DNA of 64,000 nucleotides, taken from contig NZ_CP039887.1 of NCBI RefSeq assembly GCF_005221305.1, positions 744,001 to 808,000 on the forward strand, written 5' to 3'. Numbering within the stretch: position 1 is the first letter of the stretch; each line of letters begins with the position of its first letter. The position numbers and the translations under genes were made by a program. The stretch is from Neisseria subflava. GTDB taxonomy: Bacteria > Pseudomonadota > Gammaproteobacteria > Burkholderiales > Neisseriaceae. The notes under the pieces were generated by a model, which worked only from the letters and a program-made list of their open reading frames with translations, made no database searches and was not told where the DNA came from. Of this stretch, positions 48,293 through 56,905 are shown in pieces.

Positions 48293-48591
48293 TATTTGTC
48301 TTCAAATAAATCGACATCAAATAAATCCGGCTCTTTGATGCGCTCTCGACAATCAAGCTTGATGTCTTCAGTAACCCGACAGCAGCACGGCAAAATTTCT
48401 CCGGGCGCGACAAAAGCGAGTGGAAAATTATCATAAGAGACTTTCCCATCCAAGATTTTGACACGGCATGAACCGCAATAACCGCTGCGACATTGGTATT
48501 CAACTTCGTGTCCGGTGCGCTCCAAGCCCTCCAATAAGGTTTCGCCTTGTTGGAGTTGGAAGGTTTTGTCGTGTGTGCTAATGAGTGCCAT
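48292..48591 (-). CDS. plant-type [2Fe-2S] ferredoxin
   Basis: 99 residues from ATG 48591 (the longer frame translates a DUS region). The cluster motif is C-x4-C-x2-C (Cys34, 39, 42: YQCRSGYCGSCR) plus a Cys at 69-71 (LPCCCRV). It resembles YfaE, the ferredoxin that maintains the NrdB diferric-tyrosyl radical, and lies 500 bp from nrdB on the same strand, which supports that role (inference). Confidence 0.85.
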   Translation of the reverse strand: MALISTHDKTFQLQQGETLLEGLERTGHEVEYQCRSGYCGSCRVKILDGKVSYDNFPLAFVAPGEILPCCCRVTEDIKLDCRERIKEPDLFDVDLFEDK

Positions 48592-48608
48592 GTGTGTTTT
48601 AGGGCATA

Positions 48609-48641
48609 GAGGCCGTCTGAACAATGTTTCAGACGGCCTTA
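48609..48641 (-). terminator. paired AG-DUS terminator upstream of the ferredoxin gene
   Basis: AGGCCGTCTGAACA and TGTTTCAGACGGCCTT; it ends the transcript of the small gene at 48653. Confidence 0.7.
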
Positions 48642-48652
48642 AATATATAAAT

Positions 48653-49030
48653 TCAAATAATCAAGCCTTTTTCCCACAAGGCCAAAACGACATGAAGCTG
48701 GCTGTTATATTTTTTTTCATTACCCACAATTTCGCGCCAGAAAACGGATTTTTTCTGATTTGCCCATTCGGGATCATTTTTTAAAAGGCTGACCGCTGCA
48801 ACGGCATATTCTCCGTTTTTGGAATGTTTGGTTTTGACTTTTTCCGGGTTGATTCCTTTAACCAACCCCGCACGACACAATCCCAAAAATGCATTCTTTG
48901 GGCATCCTTTTTTTCTAATTGACTCCTTGATGGGAAATAATGCCGCAATCTCTGTCCAAGCTTGTTCCATATCTTCATATTTAGAATATGATTCAGCTGC
49001 TTTTACCGCAATGTCGCCATAAATCTTCAT
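48653..49030 (-). CDS. hypothetical cytoplasmic protein
   Basis: 125 residues, basic, with no signal peptide or membrane segment. The N-terminus (MKIYGDIAVKAAESYSK) and the GCPKNAFLGLCRAGLVKGI segment look like a conserved small family that I cannot name. The start is followed by a helix-rich body and there are two Cys (43 and 51 region). AAGGTAT stands upstream. It sits between the ferredoxin and nrdB, same strand, with DUS pairs on both sides. Confidence 0.65.
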   Translation of the reverse strand: MKIYGDIAVKAAESYSKYEDMEQAWTEIAALFPIKESIRKKGCPKNAFLGLCRAGLVKGINPEKVKTKHSKNGEYAVAAVSLLKNDPEWANQKKSVFWREIVGNEKKYNSQLHVVLALWEKGLII

Positions 49031-49060
49031 TTTTGGTTATACCTTGAGGATTGAAAAGAG

Positions 49061-49100
49061 ATTTTCAGACGGCCGGTTACGCCCAAAGGCCGTCTGAAAC
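49061..49100 (-). terminator. DUS pair after nrdB
   Basis: TTTTCAGACGGCC and GGCCGTCTGAAAC around GGTTACGCCCAAA. Confidence 0.65.
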
Positions 49101-49105
49101 GCGGT

Positions 49106-50239
49106 TTACAGCTCGAAATCGCCCAAATCGTCGGCATTAACTTCCGAATCAATCTGACCAATCAGGTAAGAGGAAATTTCCACTTCCTGCGGCGCAACCT
49201 GTACGTTGTCGGACGACAGCCACGCGTTAATCCACGGAATCGGGTTTTGGGTCGCACCTTCGAATCCGGCGGGCAGACCGACCGCCTGCATACGCAGGTT
49301 GGTGATGTATTCGACGTATTGCGCCAAAATTTCCTTGTTCAGACCGATCATCGAACCGTCTTTAAACAGATAGGCAGCCCATTCTTTTTCCTGCTCCGCC
49401 GCTTTTTTGAAGAGTTTGAAACATTCGTCCTGCAATTCGACGGCGATTTCCGCCATTTCAGGATCGTCGGCACCGGCGCGCATCAGGTTGAGCATATGCT
49501 GGGTGCTGGTCAAGTGCAGGGCTTCGTCGCGGGCAATCAGTTTGATGATTTTGGCGTTGCCTTCCATCAACTCGCGCTCGGCAAAGGCAAACGAGCAGGC
49601 GAATGAAACATAGAAACGGATGGCTTCTAACACGTTGACGCACATCAGGCAAAGATAGAGTTTTTTCTTCAACTCGCGCAAAGACACGGTAACGAGCTTG
49701 CCGCCGACATTGTGCGTCCCTTCACCCAACAGATTGTAATACTGGGTGTATTCGATTAAATCATCGTAATAACAGGCGATGTCTTCGGCGCGGGCAATGA
49801 TGTATTCGTTCTGCACGATGTCGTCGAACACGACCGAGGGATCATTCACAATATTGCGGATAATGTGGGTATAGCTGCGCGAGTGGATGGTTTCGCTGAA
49901 GCTCCACGTCTCAATCCAAGTTTCCAGCTCTGGAATCGACACCAAAGGCAACAAGGCAACATTTGGACTTCGGCCTTGGATGGAATCAAGTAAGGTTTGG
50001 TATTTCAGATTGCTGATGAAAATGTGTTTTTCGTGTTCGGGTAAGTTGGCGTAGTCGATACGGTCGCGCGACACGTCAATTTCTTCCGGCCGCCAGAAGA
50101 AAGACAATTGCTTTTCAATCAGTTTTTCAAATACTTCGTATTTCTGCTGGTCATAACGGGCAACATTTACTGGCTGACCGAAAAACATCGGCTCTTTGAG
50201 CGCGTCGTTTTTGGTTTTGGAAAAGGTGCTGTATGACAT
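49106..50239 (-). CDS. nrdB: ribonucleoside-diphosphate reductase class Ia, beta subunit
   Basis: 377 residues from ATG 50239, which matches the E. coli N-terminus (MSYSTFSKTKND); a further in-frame ATG at 50260 is possible. It carries the diferric-tyrosyl radical: iron ligands Asp85, Glu116 and His119 and radical Tyr123 (SETIHSRSYTH), then Glu/His pairs in ARDEALHL. The C-terminus (LGDFEL) is the NrdA-docking tail. The closeness to the enterobacterial protein is striking. An Abi-family gene separates it from nrdA. Confidence 0.95.
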   Translation of the reverse strand: MSYSTFSKTKNDALKEPMFFGQPVNVARYDQQKYEVFEKLIEKQLSFFWRPEEIDVSRDRIDYANLPEHEKHIFISNLKYQTLLDSIQGRSPNVALLPLVSIPELETWIETWSFSETIHSRSYTHIIRNIVNDPSVVFDDIVQNEYIIARAEDIACYYDDLIEYTQYYNLLGEGTHNVGGKLVTVSLRELKKKLYLCLMCVNVLEAIRFYVSFACSFAFAERELMEGNAKIIKLIARDEALHLTSTQHMLNLMRAGADDPEMAEIAVELQDECFKLFKKAAEQEKEWAAYLFKDGSMIGLNKEILAQYVEYITNLRMQAVGLPAGFEGATQNPIPWINAWLSSDNVQVAPQEVEISSYLIGQIDSEVNADDLGDFEL

Positions 50240-50401
50240 GACTAGGTGTTCGCAGGACATGGGTTTTTCTCAGGTTTATTTAAATTTAGGAATTTGGATT
50301 TCAGACAACCTTATATGTTTTAAGTAAGGTCGTCTGAATGTATCTGTACATTAAATTCTTGCCTTAAATATAGCTGTTAGTTATAATCCTCCCTAACAAC
50401 T

Positions 50402-50455
50402 CCCCCAACTTTGCCAACCTACGCGGTTGGAGCAACAAGGTTGGGGGCTTTCTTT
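50402..50455. terminator. strong nested hairpin after the Abi gene
   Basis: CCCCCAAC (50402-50409) pairs with GTTGGGGG (50440-50447). Inside, CCAACC-TACGC-GGTTGG forms a second stem. T-rich sequence follows on the plus strand only, so for the Abi transcript it is a 3' structure and not a classic terminator. Confidence 0.55.
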
Positions 50456-51411
50456 TATCTTTGCCACAATCTCCAGTTTCGCGGATCATTTTCCAAACCC
50501 ATATCGCGCAAACTTACAGCTTTATTCACGACATCAGGAAACTCATCCAGTAAAGCACGGAGACGGCTTCCCCATTCGGTTCTCGGACAAATAACATCCA
50601 ACATCCGTTTCATCAAGCAAAAATACACAAACGGTTTATTGATAGACAGTGATTTCCATTCTGCATCAGACAAACCTTTCAAGCTGGCTTTAAACGTAAT
50701 GTCTCTATTCCATAATCGACTGTGATGTGCCGAAACGTTGCGAATAAAGTTAAATGCGTGCAGATGTGTTTGTAGATGCTTACCATCTTTCAAACGATAC
50801 AATTTGGCAATAGGGTCTTTATCTTTATTCAACATCCCTTTATACAGCATAGACATCGTGCCGAAATCCCATACTTCGCAGGCTACCCAGACAGGTAAGT
50901 CGGCATAATGTTCCAAATGATGTTTAACAAAACTGGTTTTCTTTTCGCGCTCGACCAGCTTGTTATGCCTATCCAGCCATTCAGCATGGTCGAAGCCTGG
51001 GGTAGAATATTTGCTATCCTTGTAAGCCAAGGGACCATGCCGCCCCAATGTATGGGCAATATTTACCCGAAGAGCTACTTCAATTCTTTCCAGTGCATCT
51101 AATGCCAATTGCCGCAATTTCTTATCGAACATATAAAGGCTTTTGACATCTTCAAAACGAGTATCTGTAATAAACTCATCCAACCTGCTCTTAGGATTTT
51201 CAGGAGCAAATTGTCGGAAAGAGTAAAAATAACCGCTTAATCGGTAATAACCGATGGTGCGTAAATATCCTAATGCCTTTTTCTCATCATCAATCTGCAA
51301 TCCTCTACTTCTCAGAATTTCCAACTGCTCATCGTAAGATTTCCAAAGCTTGGGTTCTTTTATCTGCTTGCTTTGCATAGCCTGTTTCACTTTCAAATAG
51401 GTTAATTGCAA
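50455..51411 (-). CDS. Abi family protein (abortive-infection type, AbiD/AbiF-like)
   Basis: 318 residues with the Abi_2 pattern: an N-terminal block (QLEILRSRGLQIDDEKKALGYLR, then TIGYYRLSGYFYSFRQF), KSLYMFDKKLRQLALDALERIEVALR and a RNVSAHHSRLWN segment with the R-x4-6-H signature of HEPN RNases. It probably provides phage defence by growth arrest (inference from the family). It starts 3 bp after the nrdA stop with TTG 51411 or, more likely, ATG 51378, and ends 215 bp before nrdB, so it reads within the nrd transcript. It is AT-richer than its neighbours. Confidence 0.82.
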   Translation of the reverse strand: MQLTYLKVKQAMQSKQIKEPKLWKSYDEQLEILRSRGLQIDDEKKALGYLRTIGYYRLSGYFYSFRQFAPENPKSRLDEFITDTRFEDVKSLYMFDKKLRQLALDALERIEVALRVNIAHTLGRHGPLAYKDSKYSTPGFDHAEWLDRHNKLVEREKKTSFVKHHLEHYADLPVWVACEVWDFGTMSMLYKGMLNKDKDPIAKLYRLKDGKHLQTHLHAFNFIRNVSAHHSRLWNRDITFKASLKGLSDAEWKSLSINKPFVYFCLMKRMLDVICPRTEWGSRLRALLDEFPDVVNKAVSLRDMGLENDPRNWRLWQR

Positions 51412-51413
51412 AG

Positions 51414-53693
51414 TTAAATCTTACAAGCCCCGCCTGCGCAGCCGTCATCCTGAATATCAGTCTGCGTATCGTCCGCTCCGTCGCGGGTGTTGTGGTAGTA
51501 CAGGGTTTTGACGCCGTATTTGTAGGCAGTCAGCAGGTCTTTGAGCATTTGTTTCATGGAAACTTTGTTGCCTTCGAATTTGCCCGGGTCGTAGGCGGTG
51601 TTGGCGGAAATCGCCTGATCGACGAATTTTTGCATCACGCCGACAAGTTTCAGGTAGCCTTCGTTGCCCGGAAGCTGCCACAGGGTTTCGTAGGCGTCTT
51701 TCAGGGTTTCAAATTCGGGCACGACCTGTTTCAGGATGCCGTCTTTCGATGCTTTGACCGTTACCAGTCCGCGCGGCGGTTCGATGCCGTTGGTGGCGTT
51801 GGCGATTTGCGAGCTGGTTTCAGACGGCATGAGTGCGGTCAGTGTAGAGTTGCGCAGACCGTATTTGACGATGTCGGCGCGCAGGCTTTCCCAGTCGCAC
51901 AATAGCGGTTCGCTGCACACGGCATCCAAGTCTTTTTTATAGGTGTCGATGGGCAGTTTGCCTTGCGAATAAACGGTTTGGTTGAACAGCGGGCATGCGC
52001 CGTATTCTTTGGCGAGGTTCACCGATGCTTTGAGCAGGTAATACTGCATGGCTTCAAAGGTGCGGTGGGTCAAGCCGAGCGCGGAATCGTCGCTGTAACG
52101 GACGCCGTTTTTCGCCAGATAATAGGCGTAGTTGATGACACCGATGCCGAGCGTGCGGCGGTTCATGGTCGCGGTGCGGGCGGCTTCGACCGGATAGTCT
52201 TGATAATCCAGCAAGGCATCGAGTGCGCGCACGGTCAAATCGGCAAGCCCTTCCAGCTCGTCCAAGCTGTTTAATGCGCCCAAGTTGAAGGCAGACAGGG
52301 TACACAGGGCGATTTCGCCGTTCGGATCGTTGATGTTATCCAACGGTTTGGTCGGCAGGGCAATTTCCATGCACAGGTTGGACTGGTGAACGGGGGCGAC
52401 GCGCGGGTCAAACGGGCTGTGCGTGTTGCAGTGGTCAACGTTTTGGATGTAGATACGTCCCGTTCCGGCGCGTTCCTGCATCAGCGTGGAGAACAAATCG
52501 GTAGCAGACAAGGTGTACTTGCGGATATTCGGGTCTTGCTCGTATTTCGTGTAGAGACGTTCGAATTCGTCTTGGTCGGCAAAGAACGCGTCGTACAGGC
52601 CGGGAACTTCGTTAGGCGAGAACAGCGTGATGTTGCCGCCTTTAATCAGGCGGGTGTACAGCAGGCGGTTGATTTGCACGCCGTAATCAAGCTGGCGAAT
52701 GCGATTGTCTTCCACGCCGCGGTTGTTTTTCAACACCAACAGGCTTTCGGCTTCGATGTGCCACAGAGGATAGAACAAAGTAGCCGCGCCGCCACGTACG
52801 CCGCCCTGCGAGCAGGACTTAACAGCCGCTTGGAACATTTTGAAGAATGGGATACAGCCGGTGTGTTGCGCTTCGCCGCCGCGGATTTCGCTGCCCAAAC
52901 CACGGATGCGTCCGGCGTTGATGCCGATACCCGCACGTTGGGAAACGTATTTCACAATCGCGCTGGTGGTAGCATTGATGGAATCCAGACTGTCGTCGCA
53001 TTCAATCAATACACAGCTTGAGAATTGACGGGTAGGCGTACGCACGCCGCTCATAATCGGGGTTGGCAGCGATACTTTGAATGTAGAAACGGCGTCGTAA
53101 AAGCGTTTGACGTAATCCAAACGGGTCTCTTTCGGATATTTGCTGAAGAGACACATGGCCACCAAGATGTATAAAAACTGCGGCGTTTCATAAATTTGGC
53201 GGGTAACGCGGTTTTGAACCAGATATTTGCCTTCCAGCTGTTTTACGGCAGCATAAGAGAAGGTCATATCGCGGCTGTGGTCGATATAGGCATTCAGCTC
53301 GTCGAATTCTTCGCGGCTGTAATCTGCGATGATGTGGCGGTCGTATTTGCCTGCTTCGGTCAGTTTTTTAACGTGATCGTAGAGGTGAGGCGGTTCGAAT
53401 TCGCCATAAGCGATTTTGCGTAGATGGAAAATGGCGAGGCGGGCAGCCAGATATTGATAATCGGGCGTATCTTGTGAGATCAGGTCGGCCGCGGCCTTGA
53501 TGATGGTCTCATGGATATCGTCGGTACGGATACCGTTGTAAAACTGAATATGTGATTTGAGCTCGACTTGCGATACGGAGACGTTTTGTAAGCCTTCCGC
53601 CGCCCAAGTAACAACACGGTGGATTTTGTCTAAATTAATATCTTCCAAGCGTCCGTCGCGTTTGGTTACTTTAATATTCGTTGCTGCATTCAT
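51414..53693 (-). CDS. nrdA: ribonucleoside-diphosphate reductase class Ia, alpha subunit
   Basis: 759 residues. The ATP cone starts the protein (VTKRDGRLEDINLDKI). The active-site cysteines lie in FSSCVLIE, NLCMEI and ALCTLSAFN; radical-transfer tyrosines are in KTLYYHNTRDG. The C-terminal swinging pair is Cys752/Cys757 (CAGGAC). It reduces ribonucleotides for DNA synthesis under air. Two NrdR-like boxes precede it, and the gene order nrdA-abi-nrdB is not the usual nrdA-nrdB. Confidence 0.96.
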   Translation of the reverse strand: MNAATNIKVTKRDGRLEDINLDKIHRVVTWAAEGLQNVSVSQVELKSHIQFYNGIRTDDIHETIIKAAADLISQDTPDYQYLAARLAIFHLRKIAYGEFEPPHLYDHVKKLTEAGKYDRHIIADYSREEFDELNAYIDHSRDMTFSYAAVKQLEGKYLVQNRVTRQIYETPQFLYILVAMCLFSKYPKETRLDYVKRFYDAVSTFKVSLPTPIMSGVRTPTRQFSSCVLIECDDSLDSINATTSAIVKYVSQRAGIGINAGRIRGLGSEIRGGEAQHTGCIPFFKMFQAAVKSCSQGGVRGGAATLFYPLWHIEAESLLVLKNNRGVEDNRIRQLDYGVQINRLLYTRLIKGGNITLFSPNEVPGLYDAFFADQDEFERLYTKYEQDPNIRKYTLSATDLFSTLMQERAGTGRIYIQNVDHCNTHSPFDPRVAPVHQSNLCMEIALPTKPLDNINDPNGEIALCTLSAFNLGALNSLDELEGLADLTVRALDALLDYQDYPVEAARTATMNRRTLGIGVINYAYYLAKNGVRYSDDSALGLTHRTFEAMQYYLLKASVNLAKEYGACPLFNQTVYSQGKLPIDTYKKDLDAVCSEPLLCDWESLRADIVKYGLRNSTLTALMPSETSSQIANATNGIEPPRGLVTVKASKDGILKQVVPEFETLKDAYETLWQLPGNEGYLKLVGVMQKFVDQAISANTAYDPGKFEGNKVSMKQMLKDLLTAYKYGVKTLYYHNTRDGADDTQTDIQDDGCAGGACKI

Positions 53694-53715
53694 TGTTCAG
53701 TCTCCCCATTAAAAA

Positions 53716-53763
53716 ACACAAGATACGGTATGTGATTGCTTTGAACGGCACAATATAATGTAT
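53716..53763. promoter_or_regulatory. tandem NrdR-box-like sites upstream of nrdA
   Basis: ACACAAGATACGGTAT (53716-53731) and GCACAATATAATGTAT (53748-53763) match 12 and 13 of 16 bases of the NrdR box I remember (ACACWATATATWGTGT). They are 32 bp apart start to start, the three-turn spacing typical of NrdR pairs, and lie 23-70 bp before the nrdA start. Confidence 0.6.
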
Positions 53764-54034
53764 TTTTCTTTGTTTAACTAGACTTGACAATGCGCTTTTT
53801 TCGGGGGCTGATTAAGGAGGGGGAGGGCTCGGACTAGGTTTCATGTGGCTTTGTGGCGATTTGGCATTATTTTGCATTTGCATCACATTTGGTCAGACAT
53901 TGGCTAGAGGCTTATGAAATAAAGAAATTTATATTCGGCGTCTGTCTAAATGGAAGGTGTGTTAAATTTTGCAAAGCAAGAAGGATAATGTCGTAATTGC
54001 TGACACTCGCCTGTCATGCAACACATCAGGCGGT
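53764..54034. other. intergenic DNA between nrdA and the small secreted protein gene
   Basis: About 270 bp without an ORF that has a ribosome binding site, and with no DUS. Short ACAC/GGGGG tracts and a decayed repeat pair (ATCAGGCGG and TATCAGGCG near 54025-54051) are all I see. Confidence 0.35.
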
Positions 54035-54063
54035 TTGTTGATGTATCAGGCGAGGCATATAAT
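54035..54063 (+). promoter_or_regulatory. promoter of the small basic secreted protein gene
   Basis: TTGTTG (54035-54040), 17-bp spacer, TATAAT (54058-54063), 35 bp before the start codon. Confidence 0.5.
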
Positions 54064-54097
54064 GGGATGACTATCCAACCTAAACCGGGAGCGAATC

Positions 54098-54430
54098 ATG
54101 TTGACACTGAAAACTTTAGGTTCTGCACTGGCAGTGGTTGCCGTATTGAGCTTAGGTACTTATTCTGCCGAAGCGGTGGCCAAACCGCATGGCCATCATG
54201 TGAGCAAACACCAGCAGGCGAAGAAAAACAAATTGCATCCTGCGTGTAAGAGATACCTTGAGCGCCGTGCCGCTTGGTATCGCTATAAAGGCAATAAGGC
54301 CGAGTTGAGAGAAAACCGTAAAGCGGCAAAAGCGTTCCGCGGTTTGCCTTATGCCGAGCAAAAAATTCAATGCCAAGCTGCTTATCAGGCATTTGATGAT
54401 TTTGATCACGGCAAATTCCGCCGCCGTTAA
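54098..54430 (+). CDS. small secreted basic protein
   Basis: 110 residues. A Sec signal of about 27 residues ends SAEA; the mature part is very basic (KHQQAKKNKLHPACKRYLERR), with two Cys (50 and 89 region) that can form one disulfide in the periplasm. I do not recognise the family. GGGAGCG precedes the ATG. It has its own promoter and ends in a DUS pair shared with the converging queH. Confidence 0.68.
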   Translation: MLTLKTLGSALAVVAVLSLGTYSAEAVAKPHGHHVSKHQQAKKNKLHPACKRYLERRAAWYRYKGNKAELRENRKAAKAFRGLPYAEQKIQCQAAYQAFDDFDHGKFRRR

Positions 54431-54448
54431 TCGTCTGATTTAAACAAA

Positions 54449-54479
54449 GGCCGTCTGAATGTTTCAGACGGCCTTTGAT
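54449..54479. terminator. paired AG-DUS terminator between the secreted protein gene and queH
   Basis: AAGGCCGTCTGAA and TTCAGACGGCCTTT with a TGT loop; it serves both converging genes. Confidence 0.8.
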
Positions 54480-54481
54480 AT

Positions 54482-55216
54482 TTATTTCTCAACAATGATT
54501 TTGTTTTCGGCTTGAGGCTCGTATTGGGTAGATTCATCACCGTAATACAACACGCCCAGCTTAATGGGGATGCGGCCTTGCGATTTGCGGTGGGCATTGG
54601 AATCGCGCAGGGAATAGGCGCAACCGCAATATTCTTGTTGGTAGAAATGCTCACGCTTGCTGATTTCAATCATGCGTGCGCTGCCGCCGCCTTTGCGCCA
54701 GTTGAAATCCCAATAAACCAAGTCATCGTACGGCTCGGCAGCGCGATGGCCGCAGCCGTTGATCTGTTTCATGTCTTTCCAGCGTGAAATGCCCAGTGAG
54801 CTGGTGAAGACATGAAAGCCGTTTTCATGGGCATATTGAGCCGCTTTTTCAAAACGCATATCGAAACACATGGTGCAGCGGATACCGCGTTCGGGTTCAA
54901 ATTCCATGCCTTTGGCTTTGGCGAACCATTCTTTACGGTCGTTTTCGTAGTCGTCGTCTTTATCGACAAAGGGGATGCCGAATTTGTCCGCAAAGCGCAT
55001 ATTTTCTTCTTTGCGCAACATATATTCTTTGTGCGGATGGATATTGGGGTTGTAAAAATAAATGGTGTAGTCGATGCCGCTGGCAAGCATGGCTTCCATC
55101 ACTTCGCCGGAACATGGAGCGCAGCAGGAATGCAGCAAGACTTTTTTATGGCCGCCCGGTGGAACGAGGATAGGGCGGTCAATATCGGTAACGATGGGAG
55201 TGTTTAATTCGGTCAT
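54482..55216 (-). CDS. queH: epoxyqueuosine reductase QueH
   Basis: 244-residue DUF208 enzyme, the alternative to QueG, reducing epoxyqueuosine to queuosine in tRNA wobble modification. The two metal-binding Cys pairs are in LHSCCAPCSG (30s) and GIRCTMCFDMR (about 110), with a further CGCAYS motif near 195. YNPNIHPHKEY is the conserved substrate-side segment. It is divergent to no gene here; a DUS stands before it. There is no strong Shine-Dalgarno at ATG 55216. Confidence 0.9.
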   Translation of the reverse strand: MTELNTPIVTDIDRPILVPPGGHKKVLLHSCCAPCSGEVMEAMLASGIDYTIYFYNPNIHPHKEYMLRKEENMRFADKFGIPFVDKDDDYENDRKEWFAKAKGMEFEPERGIRCTMCFDMRFEKAAQYAHENGFHVFTSSLGISRWKDMKQINGCGHRAAEPYDDLVYWDFNWRKGGGSARMIEISKREHFYQQEYCGCAYSLRDSNAHRKSQGRIPIKLGVLYYGDESTQYEPQAENKIIVEK

Positions 55217-55240
55217 GGTTGGATTCTATTTATTGTTAAG

Positions 55241-55278
55241 TGTTTCAGACGGCCTTGGGTATTGAGGCCGTCTGAAAT
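55241..55278 (-). terminator. DUS pair after the patatin-like gene
   Basis: TTTCAGACGGCCT and AGGCCGTCTGAAAT around TGGGTATTG, uptake sequences facing inward. Confidence 0.65.
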
Positions 55279-55328
55279 ATAAGATGAAGCATATATTTTA
55301 ACAGAGCTACACTTTATGGAACAGTTTG

Positions 55329-56765
55329 CTACTGCTTTTCTTTTTCGTTCAATGGCTTGAACTCTTGCGCATCTAGAGGCGGGGCTGCGAAGATGGTGTC
55401 TGGATTGGGGTGTGCCGCAAATTCTGCCAGCAGGTTGCGATAGTCCAGCGACTGCTTCATCAGTTCGGCAGCGGCGGTACGCAGATTGTCCACGTCTTCC
55501 GGCGGCAGATAGAAACTGGTCGGGATATTCAACACCTTGTCCCTCAGCTGGGATGGCGGAAGGTCTTTGAGATTCAGGCTGACGAAAGAGAAATAGATGT
55601 CTTCGTTCTGTTTGTCTTTGTTCCATTGGTCGACAAAAGCCCTGAAGCGACGCAAAGATTCTTGCGAATGTTGGTCGATCGGGATATTCACGATGGCGGA
55701 AACAACATCGCGGAAACCGGGTACGGCCGCGCTTTTATCCAAATCGCTGCTGACTTCGTTTTGGGCATTGACGTTGATGACGACAATATGGCGGATTTTG
55801 TTTTGTTTGATTTTATGCGTCAGGAGTTTTTCCGGATACATTTCCGTCATGTCCAAAAGGCTGCGCATACCCAGATTGTCGGTCAAGCCGCCGTCGATAA
55901 GGTGGATGTAGGGACGGTTTTTGCTGTCGCTGTATTTTTGGAAACGCTCGAGAAATTCTTTTCGGGTTTGCAGTTGTTTTTTACCGGCTTCGCTGTCGGA
56001 GACAATTTGCAGCGGCGGCGTGTATTGGCAATGGCCGCCGTTGTTATTGAGGGTAATCGGTGCAAACACCATCGGCACGGAGCTTGAAGCGGCAACGGCG
56101 CGGGCAAGTCGCAAATCGCCCAAGTCGATACACATCGGGTCGAAATATTCTTGCGTGAAATTGAAACGCTCGCCTATGCCCATATCGGTGGCGGAAATGA
56201 TGGCAAACGGGCCTTTGGCATTTTTTTCCAAATCGCGGAAAGTGGTTTTGCCGAAAAGGTAGTTTTCAAACTGCTCCTGCAACAGATCGCCGCGTCCGTA
56301 TTCCGGCGAGGCCAATCGGGGCAGGTTGGACATGGAAAATGCTTGTTTGACGACTTGGCGTTGGAAGTTTTGGTGGAGGAAACGTTTATAAAACAAGGGA
56401 ATGGTTTCTTCGCCCTTGAGTGCAAAATAAGCCGCCAAAACCGATCCGCCGGAGACGCCGACCACCACATCGACATTCGACATCAAAGACTGTTTTTTGC
56501 CGCCGATGGTAACCTGTTGCTTATGAAGCTGCTCCAACACGCCATAACCCAAAGCCGCTGCGCGCGTACCGCCACCGGAGAACATCAACACAATAAGCGT
56601 ATCGTCTTCGTCGTGGTGTTGAAGCCGGCTGGTTTCAAAGCGGTAGCCGCGTTGCAGGTCGACCGTATCAATACCGGCAACAGGCTGATATTTCACCAGC
56701 GAGCAGGCGGATAATAGGGCTGCGGAGAGTAGGGAAAGAGCGGATTTAAAAGGGAATTTCGGCAT
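55329..56765 (-). CDS. patatin-like phospholipase, lipoprotein
   Basis: 478 residues. A lipobox LLSAC places the acylated Cys at 21, so it should be an outer-membrane lipoprotein or be retained in the inner membrane. The patatin domain has the oxyanion loop SGGGTR (63-68), the nucleophile Ser105 in GVSGGS and the catalytic Asp in IDGGLTDNLG. It hydrolyses acyl chains of phospholipids in known relatives. I took ATG 56765; a GTG two codons earlier is possible. No close homologue beside it to suggest the target. Confidence 0.85.
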   Translation of the reverse strand: MPKFPFKSALSLLSAALLSACSLVKYQPVAGIDTVDLQRGYRFETSRLQHHDEDDTLIVLMFSGGGTRAAALGYGVLEQLHKQQVTIGGKKQSLMSNVDVVVGVSGGSVLAAYFALKGEETIPLFYKRFLHQNFQRQVVKQAFSMSNLPRLASPEYGRGDLLQEQFENYLFGKTTFRDLEKNAKGPFAIISATDMGIGERFNFTQEYFDPMCIDLGDLRLARAVAASSSVPMVFAPITLNNNGGHCQYTPPLQIVSDSEAGKKQLQTRKEFLERFQKYSDSKNRPYIHLIDGGLTDNLGMRSLLDMTEMYPEKLLTHKIKQNKIRHIVVINVNAQNEVSSDLDKSAAVPGFRDVVSAIVNIPIDQHSQESLRRFRAFVDQWNKDKQNEDIYFSFVSLNLKDLPPSQLRDKVLNIPTSFYLPPEDVDNLRTAAAELMKQSLDYRNLLAEFAAHPNPDTIFAAPPLDAQEFKPLNEKEKQ

Positions 56766-56812
56766 AAACACAGGAAAGTCGGTTGTTCATTCAAAACGGA
56801 TTATAAAGGTTT

Positions 56813-56852
56813 TTAGACGGCCTTTATAGAAGGCGGATTTTCAGACGGCCTT
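56813..56852. other. two direct DUS copies between the patatin gene and recO
   Basis: A DUS-like TTTTAGACGGCCT (one change) and TTTTCAGACGGCCT stand in the same orientation 27 bp apart, so they cannot form a terminator hairpin. Confidence 0.5.
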
Positions 56853-56870
56853 TTCGCGTCGATTTTCCGT

Positions 56871-56876
56871 TATAAT
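56871..56876 (+). promoter_or_regulatory. -10 element of recO
   Basis: TATAAT, 30 bp before the start codon, with the second direct DUS 20 bp upstream. Confidence 0.4.
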
Positions 56877-56905
56877 CGACACAATCTTTATCTTTCCAAA
56901 CCCTT

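Noticed and set aside
53764..54034. A small RNA or tRNA gene in the nrdA upstream gap
   Set aside because: No cloverleaf or long hairpin was found by eye; only a weak direct repeat.
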